Shown piece by piece: positions 46,110 through 58,780 of a stretch of 64,000 nt of DNA. The stretch lies in contig JAUKPH010000017.1 in assembly GCA_030549335.1 (NCBI GenBank), positions 2,969,001-3,033,000 of the forward strand, written 5' to 3'. This stretch comes from Pontederia crassipes. Its lineage: Eukaryota; Streptophyta; Magnoliopsida; Commelinales; Pontederiaceae. Within the stretch, counting starts at the first letter, position 1; every line of letters begins with the position of its first letter. A model generated the notes under the pieces. The model was not told where the DNA came from. It did not search any database and worked only from the letters and a program-made list of their open reading frames with translations. The translations under genes were made by a program, and so were the position numbers.

Positions 46110-48166
46110 ATTACTAACTTTTATCATTCCTTGAACGCAATCTTATTTATTAATTATGTTTATAAATTTATTTTGACTATGAACGATATGTTAACCAACC
46201 TTATTACATTATGTGATTATGTCAATCAAATATAGCTTTTATCTAGGAATATCACTCAGTTGGCCATTCTTATAAGGGTGTCCTTAATGTTACCCCTCTA
46301 ACTCTTAATGCCACTCCACATTTTTCATTTTATCCTCTTACTTTCATTAATATTCCCTCATTTCACTTCTTCTGCCTTTTCATCTTCTACTTTTCACTTA
46401 ACTTGTTTAAATTAATTAATATTCTAATTATCTTTTTTTCTCCACTTTCTCTCTTTTTCATATTAGTGCTTTATTTTTTTATGATAAATATATAATACTT
46501 ATATAATATGAGATATGACACACACATATAAATTTAATTAATATGTAAAACTAAAATTACATCAAATATGTAAAGTATTAGAAAATATATATGAAATAAA
46601 ATGGAAATAAAAAATAGTGTTAGTGAAAAGAATTTTATAAAAAGAATTTTATATTCTGATTTAATAAGTCTGTGTCATTTTTCCAATTTTTTATAACTCA
46701 TTTATCTTATATTTCCAAAATTAATTTATATGTATATTATAATATTAAATTAAATTAATATGCATTCCCTTTTTTTAAACAATTGCGTATTCGAACAATT
46801 TACCAAGCTTTTGTGTATTTTGTTTTTTTATTTTTTGACGTAATTTATTTGATACATTTTGAAATTAAATGAATATTCAATATTACAATGATTTAATATA
46901 ACACCCCTTTTATGTATTTTCCTTCTTACGTTTTGTCTCACCCAAATTCTTAAATATAACAATATCATATAGTATAAAGGGAACACATATTAATTTAATT
47001 TAATATTGTAATATACATATAAATGAGTTTTGGAAAAATATAAGATAAATGAGTTCTAAAAATTGGAAACATGACAAACTTAGTAAATAATCAGAATATA
47101 TAAATTATTTTTATATAATTCTTTTGGTTTTGTATATAGTACTTTATTTTCACTTACACTATTTTTTATTTCCATTTTATTTCATATATATTTTCTAATA
47201 CTTTACATATTTGATGCAATTTTAGTTTTACATATTAATTAAATTTATATGTGTATCATATCTCATATTATATAAGTATTATATTTTTATCACAAAAAAA
47301 TAAAAGCACTAATCTAGAAGAGAGAGAAAGTGGAGAAAGAAAATATAATTAAAATATTAATTAATTTAAACAAGTTTGTTGAAAAGTGAAAGATGAAAAG
47401 ATATTGTGGGAGAAGTGAAGTGAGAATATTAATAAAAATAAGAGGGTAAAATGAGAAAGGTGGAGTGACATTAAAAATTAAAGGAGCCGGGGCACCCTTC
47501 TTATAATTCCTATATTCACATTGACATATTGCAAGATCGCCACACTCGATTTTTCGTGTTTTTCACAATGGTACATGTAGGCATGATGTTTATTTTCACA
47601 TATAACTTTAGCAAGTTGTGTTCCCTATGCACTTGCTAAAGTACTATCAAGTTCTGAATCTTGGAACTAGAAATCCTATAATTCGGAATGATGAATAAAA
47701 AACCTATGAGATTGTAATTTTATATGTGTAGAAGAAAAAAAAATTGATAGGTCAAGATTATAGCAGTTTAAAACATTCATTTTGGATGCAGTGGCGGAGC
47801 CGGGGGAGATTGTGAGTGGGTTCACAAAATAATAATAAATAATATAAGAATTTTAAATTTTATGAAAAAGAATAATTTTTTTACTAATTTTGTAATAGTA
47901 TTGTATAATTTATATTCATATCTTTTGTAGATGAGTATTATGCAAACAAAGGAATAGAGAATATATTTCAATTAAAAACATAAATATTTATAATATAATA
48001 TATAAAATAATAAAATGGTTAAAATGATTATTAAAGAAGAGATGTTAAAGAAAAAATAAAAAAGTAAGCAAATATTAAAAAAAAACTACGTAAAAATATT
48101 AAAAACAAAACATAATAAAATTGTTTAGTTAATTATTCTAACAAGTAAAAAGAAGAAAAGTTAAAA
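46110..48166. repeat. Duplicated segment, copy 2
   Basis: Direct copy of 2762-4182 outside its insertions. It carries a private foldback Mutator-like insertion (46276-47497) and the shared hAT-like element (47789-48306). It lacks the 588-bp hAT-like insertion of copy 1. Confidence 0.85.
46276..47497. mobile_element. Foldback Mutator-like element, 1222 bp
   Basis: A perfect 9-bp target duplication TTCTTATAA (46267-46275 and 47498-47506) is confirmed by the empty site in copy 1 at 2919-2927. The ends GGGTGTCC and GGGGCACCC open long inverted repeats: left-arm landmarks (CTTAATGCCACTCCACATTT, GATAAATATATAATACTTATATAAT, AAATTAATTTATATGTATATTAT) recur as reverse complements in mirror order on the right. 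The arms are about 0.5 kb and the central loop about 46770-46970. There is no coding capacity. The 9-bp duplication and long inverted repeats fit Mutator-like elements; a transcript would fold into one long hairpin. Confidence 0.88.
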
Positions 48167-48306
48167 ATAGAAAGATTGGCAGGATTCAAACATGGGACAT
48201 CTCATATGGCTATGAGCATTCCTAGCCACGAAGAAAATAGATAACATATGATAATAGCTATACTTATTATACATTCCAGTGCCTGCACGTGCAGCCTCCG
48301 CCTTTG
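47789..48306. mobile_element. hAT-like non-autonomous element, 518 bp
   Basis: Perfect 8-bp target duplication TTTGGATG (47781-47788 and 48307-48314). Terminal inverted repeats CAGTGGCGGAGCC and GCCTCCGCCTTTG. It is non-coding. Its left part is present at 3801-4182 in the other copy of the segment. Confidence 0.82.
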
Positions 48307-48314
48307 TTTGGATG

Positions 48315-48485
48315 AGAATACTTCCATTTTGTTAGTGGTGAATTGTGTCCTCCAATTAATTTAGTGACCTGTATAATGCATAGGATTCATTTACATTTGT
48401 GTGACGACCCAATTTTTATTCAAAGGTATCTTAAATTTTAGATCAACCCTATATAAAAGTCTAAATCTTCCTTTTTTCTCTTTTT
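48315..48485. other. Intergenic sequence
   Basis: No gene is seen. TGTGACGACCCAA at 48398 resembles an LTR start but no end was found. Confidence 0.3.
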
Positions 48486-48847
48486 GTCAACGCCCTTGCA
48501 CTTGCGTAGGATATTATCTGTTTTGTACCTAAGTCCGCACGATTTTACTAAAACACGTCCTAATAAGTCAAGGTCATGCTCCCATATATACCGAGCATCT
48601 CTCCCATGACTTATGCATGTGAAACTATTCTAAGGCATGCCTCATGCACCCTTCCCCCTTAGGGGACTCAAGGTCTTCGTTGATTGATTGCACCCCACAT
48701 ATGTAACACCCTTGCACTTACATAGGATATTATCTGCTTTATGCCTAAGTCTGCACGATTTTACCAAAACGCATCCTACCAAGTCAAAAGCATGCTCCCA
48801 TGTATACACAGCATCTCTTTCGTGACTTATGCATGTGGAACTAATAA
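48486..48847. repeat. Two direct repeats of about 145 bp, spaced 216 bp
   Basis: 48486-48629 and 48702-48847 share CCCTTGCACTTGCGTAGGAT, then TCTGCACGATTTTAC, then GTGACTTATGCATGTG-type words, about 85% alike by eye. The second begins TGTAACACCC. They may be short solo LTRs of one family; no primer site was found. Confidence 0.6.
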
Positions 48848-50992
48848 TGTAACGCTGTGATTTCCAAACAAAAAAATAGATTAAAAATAAAATTCAATTT
48901 GCAATTAAGGAAAGGAATTCAAATCAGAATTTGAATAAAAAAAGGAAACGACAGACTCCCAATCGGGAGAGGAATTTCCTCCCCCGACCCGATCGCACCT
49001 CGGCCACGGCCGGCCGGCCGAGACTATAAGAGGGGCACAAGGGGAAGCCCTCGCGCCCCTTTGGATCCTTGCTCAACCAATCGTCGTTCCATCCTGATCT
49101 TCCCCGGCGAACGACGCGCACAAGGAGCAGCGAACAGGGCAACGACAAGGACGAACCGACGATTGTCCGATGCACGGTTGCTCCTCCTCGACGCACACGT
49201 GAAGGTCAGGCGCCCCTTTCCACCAGTCAGAAACAACCAGCAATCGAAGGATGATGAACAAATCTCCGACATAAAATGATCGAAAAAGGTACCTTAGACG
49301 TTTAATCCCAATAGGTGATAAATCATTGATCATATAATGCATGTGATGATTCCATATTGATCTAGAGACCATGAGCTACACTTTTCGTATTGTAATTGTC
49401 GCGATTCGACGAACGAAAGTCAGCTGGAAAAGAAGAAATCGACCGACGACTCTGTTCTGGCTGCAGGATCGGTCGACCGATCGGAGGAAACACAGGTGTG
49501 TCCCTATCTGGAGAGGTCGACCGGTCCGACGAGGATGGTCGACCGATGTCGAGGCTCAAGTGTGCCACTAAGAGCGATCGTCCGGTTCAAGGAGACCGGT
49601 CGACTGGCTCGACAAGGCACATGCGTGATCGTCAAGAACGGTCGACCGGTCCATTGTGGACGGTCGACCAACTCGTTGCAAGAGAACGGTCGATCGGCCA
49701 ATGGGAGCAGTCGACTGGTCCAAAGGGAGTGGTCGATCGGTCCAGTAAGAACGGTCGACCAGTTCAGGGACAAAGAGAATTATAAATCGATTACAAAGTA
49801 CGAACACTGATCCGGCCCGAGTTGAACCCCGACTCGACTTAAGTCACGTACATGGATCCTAAATAGAGAACTTGAACCAAATTTCTCTTACCCGATCCGG
49901 GATCAAATACAAAAGACATAAATGCCCTTTTTGGACCCGAACTTCATAGTTGGGCCCCACATTTTGTTAGGTCCACTTGAGACCATGCCCAATGTAGTAA
50001 AGGGTGTAATGGGCATTTCTCCCTCGAGAAAGGGGATCTAACTTTACTCTTTTTTCTGATCCATGATTTCTAAATCCCATAGAAGATTAATAAGATAAGT
50101 AAAGCAAAGATGAAACTACGAGATTGTCATATGTCGTCCTAAAGTACATATTACAGAGGCCAACAAGCGGATATTAATAGTCTCACCACGGCTAACATCA
50201 TGAGGTGGGTATTCATAGCTCCACTGTGACGGTATCATAGCATTGCATAGAGAGAGGCATGTAGCTAAGCTGAGGAGACAACAAACTTATTGGTCTTTGA
50301 TGACCACTATTCTTGATATACAGATCCTCTCCCACCTGTAGCTCGAAGAAGGGTGATGCATTGATACACACCTTCCCCAAAGAAGTACAATTACATAGTA
50401 TCAAGCCAGAGGGACAAGTAGCTAGCTGAGGAGATAGTGAACCTACAGGTTCTTAAATGACCACTGTTCATAGAGTACAGGTCCTCTCCCACCTGTATTC
50501 CGAAAAGAGTGATGTATTGACACACCCCTTCTCCAAAGTGGGCACTACTTTATAGATCAGAGAGGCACCTCTGACATCCCAATCTAATAAAGTCGAGCTC
50601 GCATAGGATAACCAACTCTAAAGACAACATAGTAATGTAAAAAATGTAGTACAACTCATGATAAAGTAAAACATGATAAAGTAAAGTAAAGCACAATAAA
50701 GTGTTGCATTGCAAAGTATAGTAAAGTATGACAAGATAATGTATGACAAAGTATAACAAATAATGGTAAAGTAATGTATGGTAAAGTACAAAATATGGCA
50801 TAGTAAAGACAAAGCAAAGTCACAGGAGAAAATAGAACATGGACATAGTAAAGAATAAAGTATAGACACAACTATTTATTGCCTTGTGCAATCAAAGCAT
50901 TGATTATAATGAGAAAGGAAGATGTTACTTGTTGATAGCAAAGTAAGTTATTACTTATCCGCTATTGATTCAAGTATGTTTTTATTATTATT
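48848..50992 (+). repeat. 5' LTR, first part, of second Tekay-like element
   Basis: It matches 61060-62998. It contains a cluster of about ten GGTCGACC-type palindromes at 49460-49765 (only about four in the 3' LTR) and an AT-rich array of AAAGTA/GTAAAG words at 50650-50800. The LTR resumes at 57376. Confidence 0.85.
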
Positions 50993-51428
50993 TGTTGGAA
51001 ATAAAACACCGAGAATCGATGAACAATGAAAATAACGAAAGAAATGGAAGATAAATACAGAGATTTAACGTGATAAAACCCTATTGATCAATGTGAACAA
51101 GAGAGAAATATCCACAGACAAAGGAGGTCGCCGTCAGAAGAATTTCACTGTGAGCCAAAAGAGAGTACATCATATAAAACCCTAACCCTCATATATAAAG
51201 TTCCATTCCGCGGGACTTCGCCCCCCGCACCCTAATGGCCCAAGCCCTCCGCTTCCGCCACAGATTCTCATTTTTCCTTTTTTCTCATTTTTTTTCTTTC
51301 ATAATTTTGGATACAGGGTACATAATTCAAGGCACATCAATAAATCTCCACCTTGACTTGAATTTCATAAAACTCTCAAAAAATAAAATGCTCAACATGC
51401 TCTCCTTAGCCGAATGGTCCACGTGGGC

Positions 51429-52680
51429 CTAGCTTGATCTTTGCGTAACGCTCGCCAAGTCCAAACAATAATCGAACTTGGCAATAGGTAAGTTCTTTGT
51501 CATCATATCTACTGGATTGTCATGTGTGCTAATCTTCTGAACTTGAACATCTTGCTTTTCCACAATATCTCGAACAAAATGATATCTCACATCTATATGC
51601 TTTGTCCTTTTATGATGCATTTGATCTTTTGTAAGATGTATTGCACTCTGACTATCACAATATATGACAGTAGCTTCCTCTTTCATAGTGAGCTTCCCAA
51701 CTAATCCTATCAATCAGATAGCTTTTTTTACAACTTCAGTGATGACCATGTATTCAGCTTCAGTGGCGGATAATGCTACTGTATCCTGCAAAATAGCTTT
51801 CTAACTCACAACACAATCAGTAATAATAAAAACAAAACCAGTTAGGGATCTTCTTCTATCAAGATCTGCAAAATCTGAATCAACATAATCAACTAGTCCA
51901 GCTGAATTTCTACCAAATTCCAAGCATACATCAGAAGTACCTCTTAAATATCTCAGTATCCACTTAACAGCTTCCCAGCGCTTCTTTCCTGGATTAGACA
52001 TATATCTACTAACAACACTGATAGCATGAGATATAACTGGACGAGTGCAAACCATTGCATACATGATGCTACCAGCTGCACTACAATAATAAACTTTTAA
52101 CATATACCTTTTGTCTTCATCAGATTGTGGTGAACATGAAGTTGACAGTTTAAAGTGTGCCGCAATCGGTGTACTGACAATCTTAGCATTCTGCATTCCA
52201 AAACGCTTCAAGACTTTTTCAATGTATTTCTGCTGAGACAGAAATAATCTTCCTGAGCTTCTATCTCTAAAAATTTTCATTCCCAAAATTTTCTTTGCTG
52301 CTCCAAGATCCTTCATCTCAAATTCAGAACTTAACTTATTTTTCAAAAAGTTAATTTCAGATATATCTTTCGCTGCAATTAACATATCATCAACATAGAG
52401 CAACAAATAGATGAATGAACCATTAGCAAGTTGATTCAAATAAACATAACTATCATATTTGCTTCTAGCAAAACCAATACTCAACATGAATGAATCAAAC
52501 ATTTTATACCACTGCCGAGGGGATTGTTTAAATCCATACAAGGACTTCTTCAGATGACAAACTTGATCTTCTTTACCTTCAACATGAAAACCCTCTAGCT
52601 GCCCCATATATATATCTTCTTCTAGATCGCCATGTAAGAATGCAGTCTTAACATCTAGTTGCTCAAGTTAAAGATTCTGC
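51429..52680 (-). pseudogene. Copia reverse transcriptase and RNase H
   Basis: Copia RT landmarks are CHLKKSLYGFKQSPRQWY near 52520-52570 and the active-site LLLYVDDMLIAA near 52375-52415. RNase H follows, with [18 protein letters not shown] and [16 protein letters not shown] near 51570-51670. It is a fossil. Confidence 0.88.
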
Positions 52681-53163
52681 AAAGCAACAATAGCAAGCAA
52701 AGTACGAATAGAAGTATGTTTCACAATTGGAGAGAACACATCATGAAAATCAGCACCATCCACTTGAGTGTACTCTTTTGTCATCAATCTTGCTTTGTAC
52801 TTTGTCTCTTCATTATTGATTCATTCTTTCTTCTTGAATATCCATTTGCAGCCAATAATCTTTTTATTCACGGATTATTTTACAAGATCCCAAGTGCCAT
52901 TCTTTTGTAGAGATTTCATCTCCTCCTGCATTGCTATTAATCACTTATTACAATCAGGACTTCGAATAGTTTTAGAATAGGAGGAAGGATCATGTAACTC
53001 AATATCTTCAGCAACACTTAATGCATAAGCCACTAGTTCTTCAAATCCTAGCCTTTGAGGTGCTTTTATTTCTCTCCTCGGTCTATCACGAGCTAGCATG
53101 TATTGCTGCCGAACTTGAGGTGATCTACGAACTTCAGGAGCATCAGGAGTATCATTCTTTTCA

Positions 53164-53890
53164 TCAAAAGAATTTGAAAGTTCTAACTCCACCTTCTCTA
53201 AAGTCTTCTGTATTACCAATAATAGACAAATCTTTTCTCGAGTGAAGCATCACAGATTCATCAAATGTAATATCTCTACTGATAATAAATTTCTTGATTT
53301 CAGGACACCATAATCTATAACCTTTAACACCAGATTTATAACCAAGAAATATGCACTTCCTAGCTCTAGGTTCAAGCTTTCCATCATTAACATGTGCATA
53401 TGCAGGACAACCGAAAACTCTTAAATACGAGTAATTAGGAGAATTACCTGACCACACTTCTTCAGAAATTTTTAAGTCTAAGGATCGGTGAGGAGACCAA
53501 TTCACTAAGTGACATGCTAGGTTGACAATCTCTGCCCAAAACTCCTTGCCAAGTCATGCATTTGACAGGATATCGTGTTCTCTCTAGTAGAGTTCTATTC
53601 ATTCTTTCTGCGATTTCATTCTGTTGTAGAGTTCTCACAACTGTGTGATGTCTTGCAATGTCTTCTTTGTCATAAAATTCATTGAACTTAGAATTACAGA
53701 ATTCTAGTCCATTGTCAGTCCTCAGCCTCTTCACAACTTTTTCAGATTGCTTCTCCAGCAGAGTCTTCCATGACTTGAATATTTCAAATACATCGTCTTT
53801 ATGCTTCAGAAAATAAACCCAAACTTTTCTGGAGAAGTCATCAATAAATGTTAGCAAATGCCTATTTCCTCCTTTCGAAGGAACTTGAGA
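53164..53890 (-). pseudogene. Copia integrase
   Basis: LTFIDDFSRKVWVYFLKHKDD near 53800-53855 and LRTDNGLEFCNSKF near 53690-53730 are the copia integrase core, followed by the FGCPAYAHV...KCIFLGYKSGVKGYRLW stretch near 53310-53410. It is broken. Confidence 0.88.
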
Positions 53891-56800
53891 GGGACCTCAT
53901 AAATCTGAATGGATGTAATCAAGAGTTCCCTTCGTCTTATGAATGGCTGGACCAAAGCTAACTCTCTTCTGCTTTCCGAAGATACAATGCTCACACAGCT
54001 CTAATTTTTTAATTTTTGCACTAGGAAGAAGACCTTTGTTGCTAAGAACTTGCATGCCCTTCTCACTCATATGGCCCAAACGCATGTGCCATAACTTTGT
54101 GAAATCTTCCTCTGAGGTAGATGAGACTACTGCTGAACCTATCACCGTCGAACCTTGAAGAACATACAAGCTACCAATTTTGAGGCCTTTCATCAACACA
54201 AGAGCACCACGAAAAATCTTCATTCCATTAGACTCAATAACAACTTTGCAACCATTTGAGTCTAAGACACCGAGAGAAATAAGATTCTTCTTCTGATCAG
54301 GAACATGTCTGACTTTAGATAATGTCCTAATAATCCCATCATGCATCTTAATCTGGATGGACCCAATACCAATAGTCTTACATGCAGCATTTTTGCCCAT
54401 AAGAACGACTCTACCTTCAACAAATTTGTGCGTGGAGAACCAATCTCGATTGAGACACATATGGTATGAGCATCCGGAATAAATAATCCATACACTTGAT
54501 AATCTAGATTTGTTTAATGTCGTTACCAATAGAACATCTTCATTCTCACTTTCTGCTACACCGGCATCTACAACTTCAGCCTTCCGATTTCCCTTCTCGT
54601 TGCCATCGTTAATCATTTTATTCTTATTCTGTAATTTGTAACACTCTTCTTTGATATGACCCTTTTTCTTGCAATAATTGCATACTTTATCTCTGTTCTT
54701 CGACTTGCATATGGATCTATCTTGATTTTGATTTCTCGTCTGATGTCTGCCTCTTGTGATCAGACATGAGGCTTGATCATCATATTTATTGCTTAATTCC
54801 AATTCGTTATCCAACTTTTCTTTGCTCAGCAGTTTGTCCTTAACATCATCAAACATGAGTTTGTCCCTACCGTAGATCATCGTCTCTTTAAAAGTTTTAT
54901 ATGAAGATGACAGAGAACAAAGAAGTAATAGGGCCTGATCTTCATCATCAACTTTCGCATCTACGTTCTTCAAATAATTGATTAGGGCAATGATGCATGC
55001 AAAATATAACATATTTTAGATTATTATTTTAGTTAATTTTTCTGTAATTTGTTCATGGCATGCATCATTTTTAGTCACTTTTAATCGTAATTCCGGATTT
55101 ATCAATTTTAATTATTAATTTTCTGAATATTTTAATTATGGATGGATTAACTAAATTTTGATAATTATTTTGCAGGAAAAATCGAGATTTAGATGGATTG
55201 TGCCGTATCGGCCGAAATTCTGAAGAATTTATCATTACGGCCGAGATTAGGATGAAGAATTTATCATTACGGCCGAGATTTGATTTTACCCCCAAGACGT
55301 TTTGACCGAAATTCAAAGGGGGTAAAGATAAAAGAATTTTATCTTTTGGGCGTAATGGCATGAAGATGATCACTTTTTGGCTGAGATTCAAAGAGGTAAC
55401 AATTAAATGATTTTATCTTTTGGGCGTAACAAGATTAAATTCTTTATTACGGTCGAGATCCATAGGACGTAAAGATAAAAGAATTTTGTTTTAGCCGAGA
55501 TTCAAAGGGGGTAAAGATAAAAGGATTTATCTTTTAAAAGAATTATCGTTTTTGGCCGAGATTTATCCATGAATTTAAATTCGGCCGTACATCACGATCA
55601 ATAAGACTCGTCCGCACCCTATAAATATATGAAGAATCCGTCGTTTCAATGGGTGCTCTGAAGTTCAGGTTTTCTTCCACGACGAGTCGTGAGTCTGCAG
55701 GCTACGACCAAGAGGAGAGAGGTGCGACGGCTGGAAGTTGATCGCGACCCTGATCAAGTCCGAGAGGCTGCCCGACTGTCTGTCCGCGATCCGAAGCTTT
55801 GACTTTTATCTATTTGGGTGTAATTCTTCCAATTATTATTATTTTGTTATTATCTCTCCAGAATTTCTAGGATGAACTTCATATTTTTATTTATTTCATG
55901 TTAGGAGATTATTATTGAAGGGAAACTATTTGGACCCTATATTATTTGTTTTAATCTTTTCTGATCAATTAGTTAATTGTGCTTAATGCTTTTAATTTAA
56001 TTACTTGGATTTCTGAGTTGAGTAATTACCAGTTTGTGGACTATTTAATTTCAGAATTCATTAATTAAATTAATTGATTTTATGTGAAATTAATAATTGA
56101 CATAAATTTGATAACTAGTGTGTGGAGAATCAAGTTTATGTGGTCTGTTAATCTATACCAGTTTATGGAGTGATTAATAGTTTAGGATTTTCATATTAAT
56201 GCATCTTAATTTTAATCTTATCTGACGAATACCAGTTTGTGGGACTTTAGGTTTGATTAAATTTAAGATAGTTTGATTTACCGGATTAAATAGCAGAATT
56301 ATCAGTTTGTGGACTCTGTGATGTTAATCTTGTAAATTAATAACTTGAGAAAATTTCTAATCCATCTTTAAAGATTAAATTTATCTTTTATGGTTCAAAT
56401 ATTTATCCTGATCTATTTTCATCCTAAGGCCTAACTTCAACACCACTATCTTATTTTTTTTATTTTATTTCATAAAACCTCTTTCCAAAAATCAATGTTT
56501 TTCCTCTCTTATTAATTTATAAATCCAGATATTGAATTAATAATATTCCTCGTGGGTTCGACACTCTTACTCCTATTTACTATATTACTTGAGCGACTAG
56601 TGCACTTGCTAGCGATTTTATTTTGCTACATCATCTCATACGCATCAGGCAATAAACTCACTGATGTGCGATTTGATCGACGTACCTTCGACCATACGAA
56701 AGGTGTACAGCCGCTGCTTCAACACAAGTCAATTCGCTAGGATTTTCGTTAGATACAGAGTTTCCAACTTCGTCCAGAGACCAGTCATCGTCTTCTCTGC

Positions 56801-57020
56801 GAGGACTTCTTGAAGAACATCATTCGTCAGGCACAACTGGATCGCAGACAACGCCTTCTCGTCGAGTTCCTCCCAGGCGGACGCCTCCATGGCATCCGGC
56901 TTCTGACCCGATAGCGCCTTCTTCAATCTGTTCTGAACCAAGATGACAAGCATTCGAACTTGTCACAGACTGAAATTTGTGTTCCCGTCGAACTTCTCGA
57001 CGTTGAACTTTGTTGTAGTC
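53891..57020 (-). pseudogene. Copia gag and protease, split by a solo LTR
   Basis: The gag N-terminal part lies at about 56653-57020 (SAIQLCLTNDVLQEV, GLWTKLETLYL). After the solo LTR, gag resumes at 54990 with the CCHC knuckle CNYCKKKGHIKEEC near 54640-54690, then a protease-like GCSYHMC stretch near 54460 and the GAG-pre-integrase motif LWHMRLGHMSEKGM near 54050-54100. It is a fossil. Confidence 0.85.
54991..56647 (+). repeat. Solo LTR of the Tat/Athila-like family, plus orientation
   Basis: 1657 bp from TGATGCATGC to ACGCATCA with a perfect 5-bp target duplication GGCAA (54986-54990 and 56648-56652). It is the reverse complement of the LTR family at 10646-12298 and 16236-17887, but more diverged. 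The TATA-like CCCTATAAATATA lies near 55618. The interior and second LTR were lost, as in LTR-LTR recombination. It is younger than the copia element it sits in. Confidence 0.9.
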
Positions 57021-57375
57021 ATCTTCGTGAAAAGAAACTCAGCTTTAATACCAATTTGTTGGGAATAAAACACCGAGGATCGACGAACAATGAAAACAAC
57101 GAAAGAAAGGGAAGATGAACACAAAGATTTAACGTGGTAAAACCCTCTTGATCAATGTGAACAAGAGAGAAACATCCACGGGCAGAGGAGGCCGCCGCCA
57201 GAAAAATTTCACTATGAGCCAAAAGAGAGTACATTATATAAAACACTAACCTTCATATATAAAGCTCCTAATGGCCCAAGCCCTCCGCTTCCATCACATA
57301 TTCTCATTTTTCCTCCTTTCTCATTTTTTTTCTTTCATAATTTTGGGTACAGGGTATATAATTCAAGGCACATTA

Positions 57376-57892
57376 ACATTAATTTATAGCATATGATTCT
57401 ATTGTACTGGACATTTTCGCTCATGGGTATTCGATGCCCCTGCATTTGGAATTTTGCAGGTGAGAATCTTGCCTAGAGAGGAGTGTTGGAGGACCCAGTG
57501 CTTAAGGGTTGTTGCACATGACTCATTAATCTCAATAGTATTTTTTTTCTTTTATCTGCATTAGTTCAATAAACCATCACTGTATCAGATGGATTTTATG
57601 GTCTTTTCCGCTGTAATCAAATATGTGGCCATTGTCGAGATTTTATTGGATATTATTGTCATTGCCCACTTCCTTGCTGATTGCATTAAGTGTTTAGTGT
57701 CCTTTGATATTCCAACACTTTCTCATTTATAATAGAGTTTTAGGTTATTTTATTATTATATTCATTGTCATGTATTACATTTGTTGAATGGTCAAGGTCA
57801 TAGTATGGTCAATAGTGTAGAAGGCAGTGTAGCGTCCTCGGGGTCAACCTGACTGCCTACGTGGCAGGAGAGCCGATTTTGGGGGCGTTATA
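57376..57892 (+). repeat. 5' LTR, second part, of second Tekay-like element
   Basis: It matches 62999-63503 and ends GGGGGCGTTATA before the primer site at about 57897. Confidence 0.85.
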
Positions 57893-58780
57893 GTTTGGTA
57901 TCGGAGCCTAAGTTCTTGGCTCCCCATTGGTCATAGTAGAGTATAGGTCAAAGCATGGTCATTTATTGTTCATAGTATTCCATGGTCAAAGTAAAGTCAT
58001 GTGCAAGCTTCCTGAGTATCTGCGACTCCACTCCTCAAGTAAGTATTAAATGAATTTCGTATATAGACTTTTCTTTTTCATTTGGTCACATTGTTTCTAT
58101 AGATTCCTCCTCGAGGTATTATTGCGCGAGTCATACGAGGAGGACAGAGGATCTTTTACGTGATGGAAACGAATGATCCAGCCCTATCTCCCCAAGAATT
58201 GGAGCGTGGGCGAGCGCGCGGCCAAGGTCGTGATCGAGGTCGCGAATGTAACGTACCACCTCCCACGATACAAGAAGAACTGGAACACTCTGACTAGGAA
58301 AGTGTTGGTAGTAACCAACCAAGGATGTTTCCACTGCCAGTAGAGCCTTCTAAAGATATCGTCCAAGAATATGTGGAACTACGAGAGCTGGAGCTAGAGA
58401 GTTCGCCACCTCGCAAGCATCGCCGCTGCTTGTCCTTAGAAGAACCTGATTAATGCACCCGTTGTAAACAAATCGGGCATGAACGCTGGTAGTGCCTTCT
58501 CCGGATGCTAAAGAATGCAGAGGGCACCTCAAAGAAGAACGAAGGAGAAACTTCTCAACACAAATAAGTAGCACATGACGCATTAGAATCAAAGACGTTA
58601 AAATCATATAGTCTTAGTTTTAGTTGAATGTTTACTTCTTGCAATAAGAAACTTATTATAGTAATGGGTTTTAGTATGATATTGGCAAATATTATTGCCT
58701 AAGAGGCTTGATTAATGAATGACTGGATTGCATTTTGAACACTATTCTTCGCAACTCATTATATTTATAAAATTTTTCAT
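57893..58780 (+). other. Leader with primer site and upstream CCHC relic
   Basis: The primer site TGGTATCGGAGCCTAAG is at 57897-57913. 58140-58566 reads as a separate coding relic: METNDPALSPQELERGRARG at its start, an acidic middle, and a knuckle-like CTRCKQIGHE near 58458, ending GETSQHK. Its end matches the leader of the left Tekay-like element (20340-20490). It precedes gag proper, which starts at about 58781. Confidence 0.55.

Larger units (their letters stand above)
50993..57375 (-). mobile_element. Ty1/copia element nested in the gypsy 5' LTR (fossil)
   Basis: LTRs are at 50993-51339 and 57057-57375 (about 320-350 bp, TGTTGG at the low-coordinate end). The minus strand inside the right LTR carries TTGGTATTAAAGCTGAG, a worn methionine-tRNA primer site, and inside the left LTR a purine-rich AAGGTGGAGATTTA. 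Domain order on the minus strand is gag, protease, integrase, RT and RNase H, the copia order. The family is close to Tork/TNT1-94-type plant copias by motif style. It is broken in several places and further split by a solo LTR at 54991-56647. The host sequence continues on both sides when compared with the 3' LTR near 63000. Confidence 0.88.

Noticed and set aside
48176-48240. Possible tRNA-like sequence (GGATTCAAACATGGGACATC)
   Set aside because: No cloverleaf could be drawn and it lies inside the hAT-like element 47789-48306.
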